NCBI RefSeq assembly: GCF_034521165.1
Contig: NZ_JAXHMV010000002.1
Coordinates: 310,001-374,000, forward strand
Source of the DNA: Thiohalophilus sp.
GTDB lineage: Bacteria; Pseudomonadota; Gammaproteobacteria; UBA6429; Thiohalophilaceae
Direction: 5' to 3'
DNA: 64,000 bases
This document shows, one piece after another, positions 27,705 through 36,508 of this stretch (the first letter of the stretch is position 1; each line of letters begins with the position of its first letter). Position numbers and translations under genes: made by a program. The notes below the pieces were generated by a model. That model saw nothing but the letters and a program-made list of their open reading frames with translations. It made no database searches and had not been told where the DNA came from.

Positions 27705-28787
27705 TCAGGGCGATAGCGGAATAACACGATCACCCTGATGGCGGTAAAGCTGCCAGTCACTGTCGCCGTTGCGACAGGCGCCGAAGCGAAACGGCACGTT
27801 GCGGGTATCCCCCAGAATGAAGCGGTGATCCTGGAACCAGGCACACAGCCCCTGCTCGCGCTGCTCGATACGATAGAGAGCCGGGAACAACATGAAATCC
27901 CGAATATCCTTCAGTACATCCTGTTGCCAGACATTCTGCGCCAGATCATGCGCCGCGCCTTCACCATAACGGGGTAAGGTCTGCCAGTTAAGCTGGTTCA
28001 TCGGTCGATAGATCGCATTGATGCGCTCGAGCATACCCGCCTGTTCCTGCGGCGCCAGTGTCACCTGTTGGCGATGCAGGTTCACATAGCTCACATGATA
28101 GTGCTGCGGTTGCTCGATCACGATCTTCCAGTTAAACGGCGACAGGGGTTGCGGCAGGGCATGGACTTCGGCCTGTTCCAGCCCCTGCTGCCGGGCATAC
28201 TCCCGTCCAATATCACGCGCCTGCCAGGCCTGAAAGTGTTGCAAACCGATATACAACGCCAGCGTGGCCAGACCAACCAGCGCCACCTGTTGTCCCTGTC
28301 GGCGCCAGGCCCACGCCGCCAGCAGGGCCAGGACAATGATTCCGCTGAACCAGAAATCGATAATAAAGGTTGAAGGCAGGGAAAACTTGGCGTGGCTGAA
28401 TGGCGCCAGGATCATCGTACCGAAGGAAGTGATCACATCCCCGAAGATATGAATCCCCAGGCTCATGGCACACACGGCATAGAACGCTTTCCAGTGATAC
28501 TGACCGCGCCACAACAGGACAAACAACAGTGATAACAGTCCGGCCCACAAGGGCAACATCACAACCGAATGGGTGATCCCCCGGTGGTATTTGAGATAAC
28601 TCAACGGTCCATCGATCAAGCGCACCAGAAAATCACTGTCGGGAAAAATGCCGGCCAGAAACCCGGCCATCAGGCGGCTGCGCAGCGACAGGACCCGCCC
28701 GGCCGAGATGGCTTCCCGATCCGGGGTCTCGGAGGCCGTGGCCCGTGCCAGCAGGACGCTGCTCAGGCCATGTGTCAGTGTATCCAT
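27705..28787 (-). CDS. YdjM-family (DUF457) membrane-bound metal-dependent hydrolase
   Basis: 360 residues. Begins MDTLTHGLSSVLLA with the conserved DxxTHG element, then FPDSDFLVRL and YHRGITHSVVMLPLW near 95 and LGIHIFGDVITSFG near 135: histidines and aspartates of a probable metal site lying in or near membrane helices. About five membrane segments occupy residues 75-215; a soluble C-terminal domain (about 220-360) follows. The family is annotated as putative inner-membrane hydrolase; the substrate is unknown. It is convergent with dam, with stops four bases apart and a small CCGCT..AGCGG hairpin at about 27702-27720. Confidence 0.85.
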   Translation of the reverse strand: MDTLTHGLSSVLLARATASETPDREAISAGRVLSLRSRLMAGFLAGIFPDSDFLVRLIDGPLSYLKYHRGITHSVVMLPLWAGLLSLLFVLLWRGQYHWKAFYAVCAMSLGIHIFGDVITSFGTMILAPFSHAKFSLPSTFIIDFWFSGIIVLALLAAWAWRRQGQQVALVGLATLALYIGLQHFQAWQARDIGREYARQQGLEQAEVHALPQPLSPFNWKIVIEQPQHYHVSYVNLHRQQVTLAPQEQAGMLERINAIYRPMNQLNWQTLPRYGEGAAHDLAQNVWQQDVLKDIRDFMLFPALYRIEQREQGLCAWFQDHRFILGDTRNVPFRFGACRNGDSDWQLYRHQGDRVIPLSP

Positions 28788-28958
28788 CGGGTATTTACCA
28801 CTTAATAATCACTCACTTACGACCGGCCGCTGAAAATCCGTGCCTGAATCACAGATTCAAAGCGGGATTAAAGCCGCCCTGCCGCGCTGCCGATGTATAT
28901 CCCAAGAAGATGAGGCCACAGGGCTTCACCAGTGTCAGACAAACCGGGTATTTTGTTA

Positions 28959-29363
28959 ATGGCCAAAGCACGAATCCATCGTCAGGGAACACTCCTGATA
29001 CTCGAAAAAGACGTGCACACCGCTTATCTGCTGGACTATCTGCTGAGTCGTGAAGGCTACAACGTGGTCAGCACCACCAACTGCGAAATCGCCTCCCGCC
29101 TGCTGGCCAAAATGCCACCGGCCGAACTCATCTTTCTGGATGTCGCCTATATCAGCGACAACCAGTGCCGGTTCATGGAGACCCTGCGCAAAATGCCCGG
29201 CTGGCGCAGCACGCCGGTCCTGCTGCTGGCCGAGCACTATACCATGGAACATGTCAGTCACGGCCTGCAGGCCGGGGCCGACGATTATATCGTCCAGCCC
29301 TTCAACCACGCCGAACTGCTCACCCAGATCCAGCGCTACTCGTTAAAACTCCATCGCGCCTGA
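28959..29363 (+). CDS. Stand-alone receiver domain protein with altered active site
   Basis: 134 residues, a single CheY-like fold with no output domain. The phospho-acceptor Asp is present in LIFLDVAYI near residue 50. The N-terminal acidic cluster is LILEKD instead of the usual DD/ED pair. The conserved Thr/Ser position reads LLLAEHY, and the normally invariant Lys in the KPF motif is Gln (DDYIVQPFNHAEL). These changes suggest weak or altered phosphorylation. A GTG at 28932 would add nine residues (MSDKPGILL); I prefer the ATG because beta-strand 1 follows at normal distance. A perfect hairpin begins at its stop codon. Confidence 0.8.
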   Translation: MAKARIHRQGTLLILEKDVHTAYLLDYLLSREGYNVVSTTNCEIASRLLAKMPPAELIFLDVAYISDNQCRFMETLRKMPGWRSTPVLLLAEHYTMEHVSHGLQAGADDYIVQPFNHAELLTQIQRYSLKLHRA

Positions 29364-29391
29364 CACCGGGGCGTAATTCGCCCCGGTGTCA
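29361..29391 (+). terminator. 13-bp perfect hairpin at the end of the receiver gene
   Basis: TGACACCGGGGCG / CGCCCCGGTGTCA around TAATT. The first TGA is the stop codon. There is no T run, so it is a strong hairpin that may protect the mRNA end rather than a textbook terminator. Confidence 0.55.
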
Positions 29392-29397
29392 GACGCG

Positions 29398-29672
29398 AGT
29401 TACGAGGGACGAGTAACGAGGGCCGGGAAAAAGCGTTTGCCGGTTCACGCTGAATACAAGCGTAAAAACCCTGTTGGCTCGCATATTCAGGGATTTAGTG
29501 TTCCTCGTCACTCGTCCCTCGTAACTCGGCCCTGTTCTGTCAGTAATTGCCGGACACCGCTGCGCTTTGTCCGGCTTACCCGACTATCGCGCCCGTGGGG
29601 CGCTCCCACAGGGTTGTCAGCAGGTGCCCGGCATCCCGGCGTCTTGTGTGGGAGCGGGCATCGACCGCGACA
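29398..29672. repeat. Repeat cluster between receiver gene and gspE-like gene
   Basis: Two inverted cgag-type tracts (29398-29424 GTTACGAGGGACGAGTAACG.. and 29503-29535 CCTCGTCACTCGTCCCTCG..), a single REP hairpin GCCGGACACCGC..TTTGTCCGGC (about 29550-29580), and an inverted copy of the GGGGCGCTCCCAC / GTGGGAGCGGGC palindrome (29586-29660). No gene. Confidence 0.75.
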
Positions 29673-29679
29673 TACCTGG

Positions 29680-31479
29680 CTATCCGCTTTCACTATCCGG
29701 CGGCACGACGTTGAGGACTTCTTCCATGGTGGTCAGGCCCTGAGCGATTTTCTGGGCGCCGGAGATGCGCAGTTTGATCATGCCTTCGTTAATCGCCGTG
29801 CGGCGGATCTCCGCCGCATCGCTGTCCGGGCCCAGCTGGTGGCGAATGGCGGGACTCATGCGCAACATTTCGTAAATCCCGATGCGGCCCATGTAGCCGG
29901 TGTTGCGGCATTCGTCGCAACCGACCGGGCCGTAGAAAGTCGGCTCGCCGCTCATTTTCCAGGGCCGGGTCAGCGCCTGCCACAGATCCGGATCCACCTC
30001 GGTGGGGGCCTTGCAATGCGGACAGAGGGTGCGCACCAGTCGCTGGGCGAGGACCCCCAGCAAGGTGGCGTTGATCAAATAAGAGGGCACGCCGATCTCG
30101 CGCAGACGGGTCACGGCCGAGGACGAGTCGTTGGTATGCAGGGTGGAGAGCACCAGATGGCCGGTTAACGCCGCCTGGATCGCCATCTCGGCGGTTTCTT
30201 TATCGCGAATCTCGCCGACCATGATGATATCGGGATCCTGGCGCAACAGGGTGCGTACCCCGCTGGCGAAATCGAGCCCGATGTTGTGTTGCACCTGCAT
30301 CTGGTTAAAGGCCGGCTCGACCATTTCGATCGGATCTTCCACCGTGCAGACATTCACCTCGGGCTGGGCCAGTTGCTTGAGCGTGGAGTAGAGCGTGGTG
30401 GTCTTGCCCGAGCCGGTCGGGCCGGTCACCAGAATAATGCCGTTGGGCTGGTTGACCATCTGGTTCCAGCCGGTAATTTCCTTCGCGGAGAAGCCCAGCG
30501 CGGCGAAATCCTTGACCAGCACATCCGGGTTGAAAATCCGCAGCACCAGTTTTTCACCGAAGGCGGTCGGCATGGTCGACAGGCGCAGTTCAATCTCGCC
30601 GCCTTCGGGTAACAGGGTCTTGATGCGTCCGTCCTGCGGGCGGCGTTTTTCCACCACGTCCATGCGCCCCAGGACCTTGATGCGACTGGAGACCGCGGTC
30701 ATCACCGGGGTAGGCATATCGTAAACATGGTGCATGACGCCGTCGATGCGAAAGCGGATGTGCCCCTGCTCGCGACGCGGTTCCATGTGAATATCGCTGG
30801 CGCGCTGATCGAAGGCGTATTGCAGCAACCAGTCGACGATCTGCACCACATCCTTGTCATTGGCATCCAGATTGCCCGTCTTGCCCAGCTCCACCAGTTG
30901 TTCCAGGTTGGAGACCCCGGGGATATTGACCGAATCCTTGTCCGAGGTGGCACGGCGAATGGAGTGACTGACCGAATAGAACTCGTTGAGATAACGGGAG
31001 ATGTCCAGCGGATTGGCAATCACCCGCTCGATCTGCAGCCCGGTGACATGCGCCAGCTCATCTTCCCAGCTGCGAATATCCGGCTCTGCCGTGGCGATAA
31101 CGGCTTTGTGTTTATCCACTTTGACCGGCAGGATACGATGCTTGCCGGCATAGGCCGACGAGGTCACCGCCGTCACCGCCGTCACATCAACCTTGAGCGG
31201 ATCGATACGCATATAGGGTAGCCCGGCACGCTCGGCCAACCACTGGGTCAGCACTTCCAGCGTCAGCTTCTTGCCGGGGCGGACCAGATCATCCCATTCC
31301 TGTTGCGAGATGATCACCAGCGGATGGATTTCCAGTCGACCGGTACGCGCCGGAATCAGAAACTCGTCCGAGATCTGTTTGTCCAGCCGGCCATCTTCCA
31401 CCAGCGCATGGATCAGTTCATGCAGATTCAGATGTCGATCACCGCCGATAACCCGGGCTTGCTGTTGCATCGTGTTCAT
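29680..31479 (-). CDS. GspE/PilB-family secretion or pilus ATPase
   Basis: 599 residues. N-terminal MshEN/T2SSE_N-like domain (about 60-180), then the AAA-type motor: Walker A LVTGPTGSGKTTTLYSTL near 352, Asp box VEDPIE, Walker B RQDPDIIMVGEIRDKETAEMA near 415, His box LTGHLVLSTLHTNDS, and a zinc-binding tetracysteine module (LCPHCKAP and CDECRNTGYMGR). It powers type II secretion or type IV pilus assembly. No other gsp or pil genes lie nearby, so which machine it serves is open. A duplicated vestige of its 5' end lies upstream (31668-31684). Confidence 0.9.
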   Translation of the reverse strand: MNTMQQQARVIGGDRHLNLHELIHALVEDGRLDKQISDEFLIPARTGRLEIHPLVIISQQEWDDLVRPGKKLTLEVLTQWLAERAGLPYMRIDPLKVDVTAVTAVTSSAYAGKHRILPVKVDKHKAVIATAEPDIRSWEDELAHVTGLQIERVIANPLDISRYLNEFYSVSHSIRRATSDKDSVNIPGVSNLEQLVELGKTGNLDANDKDVVQIVDWLLQYAFDQRASDIHMEPRREQGHIRFRIDGVMHHVYDMPTPVMTAVSSRIKVLGRMDVVEKRRPQDGRIKTLLPEGGEIELRLSTMPTAFGEKLVLRIFNPDVLVKDFAALGFSAKEITGWNQMVNQPNGIILVTGPTGSGKTTTLYSTLKQLAQPEVNVCTVEDPIEMVEPAFNQMQVQHNIGLDFASGVRTLLRQDPDIIMVGEIRDKETAEMAIQAALTGHLVLSTLHTNDSSSAVTRLREIGVPSYLINATLLGVLAQRLVRTLCPHCKAPTEVDPDLWQALTRPWKMSGEPTFYGPVGCDECRNTGYMGRIGIYEMLRMSPAIRHQLGPDSDAAEIRRTAINEGMIKLRISGAQKIAQGLTTMEEVLNVVPPDSESG

Positions 31480-31793
31480 CGCCTGTAAGTATTAATTGAC
31501 TCTCGCAGAGGCGCCGAGTTCGCCAGGGGTAAAATAGCGTATCTTTCTCCGCGCCTTTGCGGCTCCGCGAGAGTTAAATATTATTTCCCGAGCGGTCCAC
31601 TTACGTAGGTCACGCTGGCATTAGCCTGCGTGACAGTCAGGTAGCGCTGCGCACAACCTACCTACGGCTGTTGCATTGTATTCATCACCTGTTAAGTGTT
31701 AATTGACTCTTGCAGAAGCGCCGGGCTCGCAGAGAAAAAACAGGATATTTTTCTCTGCGCCTTTGCGTCTCTGCGAGAGAAACGTCATTTCCC
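31461..31793. repeat. Diverged tandem duplication of the ptsP-gspE intergenic segment
   Basis: 31461-31590 and 31668-31793 align: both have GCTGTTGCAT.GT.TTCATC.CCTGT, AATTGACTCT.GCAGA.GCGCCG, TTTCTC.GCGCCTTTGCG.CT..GCGAGAG and end ATTTCCCG. One end carries the gspE start codon (real copy at 31479, vestige ATGAATACAATGCAACAG near 31684 followed at once by a stop). The other end carries the last ptsP codons (real copy at 31785). The middle of each unit is an inverted-ended GCGCCTTTGCG element. A small GTAGGT..ACCTAC hairpin region (31608-31664) separates them. Confidence 0.75.
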
Positions 31794-34058
31794 GGCACGA
31801 ATCAGTCCGCCCATGCCAGCCTCTTCCAGACACTCGTTGAGGTAATGGCGAATCTCGTGCACGTTTTCCATCACCAGCACTTCGCTGAGGATTTCCGAGG
31901 CACGCTCCTGACTCAGGTTCCGAATGACCCATTTGACCCGCAACAGACTGGAGACGCTCATGCTCAGACTGTGAATGCCCATGCCGAGCAACAGGATCGC
32001 CGCCGCCGGATCGCCGGCCATTTCACCACAGACACTGACCGGCTTGCCGTGAACCCGGGCACTGTCCACCACTTGCAGGATGGCGCGAATCACCGCCGGG
32101 TGCAGGGAATCATACAGTTCGGCAACCCGCGAGTTGTTGCGATCCACCGCCAGCAGGTACTGGGTCAGATCGTTGGTACCGATGGAGAGAAAATCGACCC
32201 GCTTGGCCAGATTACCCGCCTGATACACCGCCGAGGGGACTTCGATCATCACGCCGATCCTGGGCATGCGAATGGCCTGTCCCTCTTCGAGCAACTCTTC
32301 ATAGGCCTGATGAATCAGGCTCAGGCTGTCGATCAGCTCACTGACATCGCTGATCATCGGCAGCAGAATATTCAGATTATCCAGCCCGGCGCTGGCCAGC
32401 AGCATGGCACGAATCTGCACCAGAAAGATTTCCGGGTGATCCAGCGTAATACGAATGCCGCGCCAGCCCAGAAACGGGTTTTCCTCTTCAATCGGAAAAT
32501 AGGGCAACGCCTTGTCCCCCCCCACATCCAGGGTGCGCAACACCACCGGCCGCGGCGCGAAGGCTTCCAGAACCTGTCGATAGTTGGCGCGCTGTTCGTC
32601 CTCGCCGGGGAAGCGCTGGCGGATCATGAACGGAAACTCGGTGCGGTACAGACCGATCCCCTCGGCACCGCTTTCCCGGGTCGGGGTCATATCCGAGATC
32701 AAACCGGTGTTGGCGTACAGGGGAATATGTTCACCATCCAGGGTTTCGGAGGGCAGCTCGAGCAGCGCCTTGAGTTCCTCGGAAAGCTCGACCTCCTGAT
32801 CGACCAGCCGGCGATACTCTTCCAGAATGGGATGGGCCGGCGCCACATAGACCCGGCCGCTGTACCCGTCGGCGATCACTTCGGTACCATCCATGCGCGA
32901 GACCGGCAGATCGGTCGCCCCCATCACGGCCGGGACGCCCAGCGCCCGGGCCAGGATCGCCACGTGCGAGGTTCGCGAACCGCGCACCGAGATGACCCCC
33001 GCCAGCTTCTCCGGCGGCACTTCCGCCAGCATGGCGGCGCTGATCTCCTCGCCCACCAGCACGGTCTTATCCGGGTACGCCAGTGACTTCTGGGTATCCT
33101 GCTGCAGGTGCGAGAGAATCCGCCGGCCCAGATCGCGCACATCGTCCACGCGCTCACGCATGTAACTGTCTTCCATTTCACGGAAGATGCGTTCGTGATC
33201 CTGAATAGTCTGGCGTAACGCGCCCTGCGCCCAGTTGCCGCCTTCGATGCGCTGTCGGGTCTGGCCGGCCAGACTGTCGCTGTCGAGCATCAGCATATAC
33301 ACGTCGAACAGGGCGTGATCCTCGGCCGGCAACTTGTCGACAAACTGGGCCGACAGATTCTTGATGTCTTTTTTGACGGCCTCCAGCGCGGCATTGAAGG
33401 CCTCGATCTCGGCCGCCACGTCGTCAACACGCCGATCCGGCACCGCGTCGATATCCGCCAGGGTATAAACCACTTTGGCCGTCCCAATAGCCACCCCCGG
33501 CGCGCCGGGCAAGCCGCTGATGGGCCGGCTGTCATGCGGGTGGTCCGGTGTCACCTGACCGATCAGATCCACCTCGCCGCTGGCCTCGGCATGCGCAATC
33601 GCCCCGGCCAGCTGCGCGGCGATGGTGATCAAAAAAGTGACGCTGTTTTCATCGAATTTTTCGGTGCCGTGCTGCTGGACCACCAGCACCCCGACCACCT
33701 TGCGGTGATGGATGATCGGCACGCCGAGAAAGGCGTGATACGGCTCCTCGCCGGACTCGGGGAAATAACAAAAACGGGGATGCTCGGGCGCATTATCCAG
33801 ATTGACCGGCTCGGCGCGCTTGGCCACCAGCCCGACCAGACCGCGCTCCTGGCTCAGGCGCACCTTGCCGACACTGCTCTGGTTCAGGCCATCGGTCGCC
33901 TTGAGGACATAGTATTCGTTGTCCTGATCGGTGAGATACACCGAGCAGACATCCACCTGCATGGCCTGTTTGACACGGCGCACGATGATCTCCAGCGCCT
34001 GCTCCAGATTGCGCGCCAGATTCACCTCTTCGATTAATCGACGTAAGGTATCAAGCAT
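31785..34058 (-). CDS. ptsP: Phosphoenolpyruvate-protein phosphotransferase of the nitrogen PTS (EI-Ntr)
   Basis: 757 residues. N-terminal GAF domain (about 15-155), then the enzyme I body: phospho-histidine in GSRTSHVAILARALGVPAVMG near 360, PEP-binding ANTGLISDMTP.. and GIGLYRTEFPFMIR near 460, NDLTQYLLAVDRNNSRV near 630 and the active-site cysteine in VCGEMAGDP near 690. It phosphorylates NPr, then EIIA-Ntr, linking nitrogen and redox or osmotic status to regulation rather than sugar uptake. rppH-ptsP order is conserved in Gammaproteobacteria. The last codons lie at the edge of a duplicated intergenic segment. Confidence 0.96.
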   Translation of the reverse strand: MLDTLRRLIEEVNLARNLEQALEIIVRRVKQAMQVDVCSVYLTDQDNEYYVLKATDGLNQSSVGKVRLSQERGLVGLVAKRAEPVNLDNAPEHPRFCYFPESGEEPYHAFLGVPIIHHRKVVGVLVVQQHGTEKFDENSVTFLITIAAQLAGAIAHAEASGEVDLIGQVTPDHPHDSRPISGLPGAPGVAIGTAKVVYTLADIDAVPDRRVDDVAAEIEAFNAALEAVKKDIKNLSAQFVDKLPAEDHALFDVYMLMLDSDSLAGQTRQRIEGGNWAQGALRQTIQDHERIFREMEDSYMRERVDDVRDLGRRILSHLQQDTQKSLAYPDKTVLVGEEISAAMLAEVPPEKLAGVISVRGSRTSHVAILARALGVPAVMGATDLPVSRMDGTEVIADGYSGRVYVAPAHPILEEYRRLVDQEVELSEELKALLELPSETLDGEHIPLYANTGLISDMTPTRESGAEGIGLYRTEFPFMIRQRFPGEDEQRANYRQVLEAFAPRPVVLRTLDVGGDKALPYFPIEEENPFLGWRGIRITLDHPEIFLVQIRAMLLASAGLDNLNILLPMISDVSELIDSLSLIHQAYEELLEEGQAIRMPRIGVMIEVPSAVYQAGNLAKRVDFLSIGTNDLTQYLLAVDRNNSRVAELYDSLHPAVIRAILQVVDSARVHGKPVSVCGEMAGDPAAAILLLGMGIHSLSMSVSSLLRVKWVIRNLSQERASEILSEVLVMENVHEIRHYLNECLEEAGMGGLIRAGK

Positions 34059-34131
34059 AAGAGTCCATACAGTGGGATCAGGATTTGACCTGTCTCAGGC
34101 AGAATAACACAGGGTGATGATGCTGCCGCTA

Positions 34132-34638
34132 TCAGGCAAGCTGGCCGTAAACCAGTTTACCGCTCGCTTTTTTTAATAACGGGCCCAGCTCCGCCAGCGC
34201 GCGTCGGTATACCTGGCGCTTGAACGGGACCACTTCCCGCACCGGCTCCGCCGGGGTCACCCAGCGCCAGCAATCGAATTCGGGCGTCTCACTGGCATCC
34301 AGACTCACTTTACTCTCCGGCGCGAGCAGGCGCAGCAAAAACCAGCGCTGTTTCTGGCCAATACAGACGGGTTCGCGGTGATAGCGAATCAGTTTTTGCG
34401 GCAGACGATAGCGCAACCATTGCCGGGTGGCGCCAATGAGTTCCACATCGTTTTGCGCCAGGCCGATCTCCTCCGCCAGCTCGCGGAACAGCGCCTGCTC
34501 CGGGCTTTCATCGCGGCGAATGCCGCCCTGGGGAAACTGCCAGGCCTGCTGACCAATCCGCCGGGCCCAGAACAGTTTGCCTTCCGGGTTACATAAAATA
34601 ATGCCGACATTGGCTCTGTATCCTTCCGAATCAATCAC
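34132..34638 (-). CDS. rppH: RNA pyrophosphohydrolase
   Basis: 168 residues starting at a GTG (MIDSEGYRANVGIILC), which aligns exactly with the E. coli RppH N-terminus. AAAAGGA lies eight bases upstream of this GTG, deciding against the ATG at 34647 and the GTG at 34665, which are too close to or upstream of that site. The Nudix box GGIRRDESPEQALFRELAEEIGL is intact. It removes pyrophosphate from 5'-triphosphate mRNA ends and so triggers RNase E decay. Downstream is ptsP, about 75 bp away. Confidence 0.94.
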   Translation of the reverse strand: MIDSEGYRANVGIILCNPEGKLFWARRIGQQAWQFPQGGIRRDESPEQALFRELAEEIGLAQNDVELIGATRQWLRYRLPQKLIRYHREPVCIGQKQRWFLLRLLAPESKVSLDASETPEFDCWRWVTPAEPVREVVPFKRQVYRRALAELGPLLKKASGKLVYGQLA

Positions 34639-34861
34639 TTGCCGCATCCTTTTAAAGCCCTGCACCAGATTCTTTCACAGCCCCCGGGCGCTCGCAAATT
34701 TTCCATTGGCAAGGCTGATAATATCATATATTTCAGTTAGTTAAGTAATTCAGCAGCCACTCATATACCCGACCGGCGCCAGCCGCCCGACTCGCCCGGC
34801 TGCTTTTCACCCCGCCTTTTGGGTTATCATGCCCCCTTTTGTGCAAGCGGGAGGAACACGC

Positions 34862-35518
34862 GTGGCCCTGGCAATCTTCGATCTCGACAATACCCTGCTC
34901 AACGGCGACAGCGATTATCTGTGGGGCCGCTTTCTGGCCGAACAGGGGCGGGTCGACGGCGAGACCTACGAGCGCGAAAACCACCGCTTTTACGAGGAAT
35001 ACAAAAGCGGCCAGCTCGATATCCGGGAGTTTCTGGCCTTCAGCCTGCGCCCGTTAAGCGAGATCCCACCGTCACAATTGAATGAATTACACCGCCAGTT
35101 CATGGCCCGGGAAATCCGCCCGCGCATTACCCCCGCTGCCCGGGCCCTGCTGGACAAACACCGGGCCCGGGACGATTTTCTGCTGATCATTACCGCCACC
35201 AACCGCTTTATCACCGGGCCGATTGCCGAGGAACTGGGCGTCGATGATCTGCTGGCCACCGATCCCGAGCAGGTCGACGGTCGCTACACCGGCCAGGTCA
35301 GCGGCATCCCCTGTTTTCGCGAAGGCAAGGTCCAGCGGCTGGAGCAGTGGCTGAAACAGACCGGCCTGAATCTGGCCGACAGCTGGTTTTACAGCGACTC
35401 GCACAACGACCTGCCGCTGCTGGAGCGGGTGCCCCACCCGGTCGCGGTGGATCCCGACGAGACCCTGGCCGATCACGCCAGCGCCCGCGGCTGGCCCATC
35501 CTGAGCCTGCGCGAGTAA
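34862..35518 (+). CDS. HAD-superfamily hydrolase, subfamily IB (phosphoserine phosphatase-like)
   Basis: 218 residues from a GTG at 34862, seven bases after GGGAGGA; an ATG at 34829 lies upstream of that ribosome site and is rejected. HAD motif I FDLDNTLLNGD at the start, motif II in LLIITATNRFITGP near 112, and motifs III/IV in WFYSDSHNDLPLLERV near 178. Similar genes sit beside rppH-ptsP in pseudomonads, so the position is probably ancestral. The substrate is unknown. Only nine bases separate it from btuC, giving a joint transcript with the B12 permease. Confidence 0.88.
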   Translation: MALAIFDLDNTLLNGDSDYLWGRFLAEQGRVDGETYERENHRFYEEYKSGQLDIREFLAFSLRPLSEIPPSQLNELHRQFMAREIRPRITPAARALLDKHRARDDFLLIITATNRFITGPIAEELGVDDLLATDPEQVDGRYTGQVSGIPCFREGKVQRLEQWLKQTGLNLADSWFYSDSHNDLPLLERVPHPVAVDPDETLADHASARGWPILSLRE

Positions 35519-35527
35519 GCCGGCCCG

Positions 35528-36508
35528 ATGTCCGCGCGCCATCCATGGGGGTTGTTGCTGGGGCTGGGGGGACTCTGCCTTATCAGTCTGGGCATCTCCC
35601 TGACCAGTGGCAGCGTGGCCCTGGAGGCCGCGCAGGTATGGAGCGCCCTCTGGCGTCCGGACGCGGATCTTGCCAGCCAGCTGGTATGGGAGCTGCGCCT
35701 GCCGCGCAGCCTGGCCGCCCTGACCACCGGCGCCCTGCTGGCGGTAGCCGGTTGCCTGATGCAGGTGCTGGTCCGCAACCCGCTGGCCGATCCCTATATA
35801 TTAGGTATCTCCGGCGGGGCCTCGGTGGCGGCCCTGCTGGCCATGCTGGCGGGGGTGAGCGGTAACTTACTGACCGGCAGCGCCTTCGTCGGAGCCCTGG
35901 TGGCCATGCTGCTGGTGTTCGTGCTGTCACGCGGCCACGGCCAGTGGAACAGCAATCGCCTGCTGCTGACCGGCGTGGTGCTGGCCGCCGGCTGGGGCGC
36001 GGCCATCGGCTTTATTCTCAACCTGTCACCGGACAGCAATCTGCAACGCATGATGTTCTGGCTGATGGGCGACATGGGTTTCGCCCGCGCCAATGCGCTG
36101 CCCTCGATCGTGTTGCTGGTCGGTCTGCTCGCCAGCCTGCTGCTGGCCCGCCAGCTCAATGTACTGACCCGCGGCGAACTGGTGGCCGGCTCGCTGGGCA
36201 TCCGCACCGATCTGCTGCATCTGGCCATCTATGTGATCGCCTCCCTGCTGACCGCTACTGCCGTGACCCAGGCCGGCAGTATCGGCTTCGTCGGACTGGT
36301 GGTCCCGCACCTGATTCGCCTGCTGGGCTATCACGATCACCGCATCCTGCTGCCCGCCGCCGCCCTGCTCGGCGCCAGCCTGCTGCTGCTGGCCGACACG
36401 GTTGCCCGCACCCTGCTGGCGCCACAGCAACTGCCGGTCGGGATCCTCACCGCCTTTATCGGCGTACCGCTGTTCTTGTATCTGCTCTATCGGGGATCGC
36501 GCCAGTGA
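35528..36508 (+). CDS. btuC: Cobalamin/siderophore ABC transporter permease (FecCD/BtuC family)
   Basis: 326 residues with about nine to ten membrane helices. FecCD signature text: LRLPRSLAALTTGALLAVAG near 57, QVLVRNPLADPYILGISGGA near 79, GSIGFVGLVVPHLIRLLGYHDHR near 257 and PVGILTAFIGVPLFLYLL at the C-terminus. The B12 context (riboswitch operon 2 kb downstream, btuF at 59 kb) makes corrinoid the likely substrate, but this family also carries heme and ferric siderophores. No riboswitch precedes it. The ATPase gene overlaps its stop codon. Confidence 0.88.
   Translation: MSARHPWGLLLGLGGLCLISLGISLTSGSVALEAAQVWSALWRPDADLASQLVWELRLPRSLAALTTGALLAVAGCLMQVLVRNPLADPYILGISGGASVAALLAMLAGVSGNLLTGSAFVGALVAMLLVFVLSRGHGQWNSNRLLLTGVVLAAGWGAAIGFILNLSPDSNLQRMMFWLMGDMGFARANALPSIVLLVGLLASLLLARQLNVLTRGELVAGSLGIRTDLLHLAIYVIASLLTATAVTQAGSIGFVGLVVPHLIRLLGYHDHRILLPAAALLGASLLLLADTVARTLLAPQQLPVGILTAFIGVPLFLYLLYRGSRQ

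Noticed and set aside
31710..33086. 458-codon plus-strand open frame opposite ptsP
   Set aside because: Shadow of ptsP; begins in repeat sequence and has no family resemblance.
35944..36504. 187-codon upstream extension of the btuD frame
   Set aside because: It is a shadow of btuC in another frame; the GTG at 36505 overlapping the btuC stop is the sensible start.
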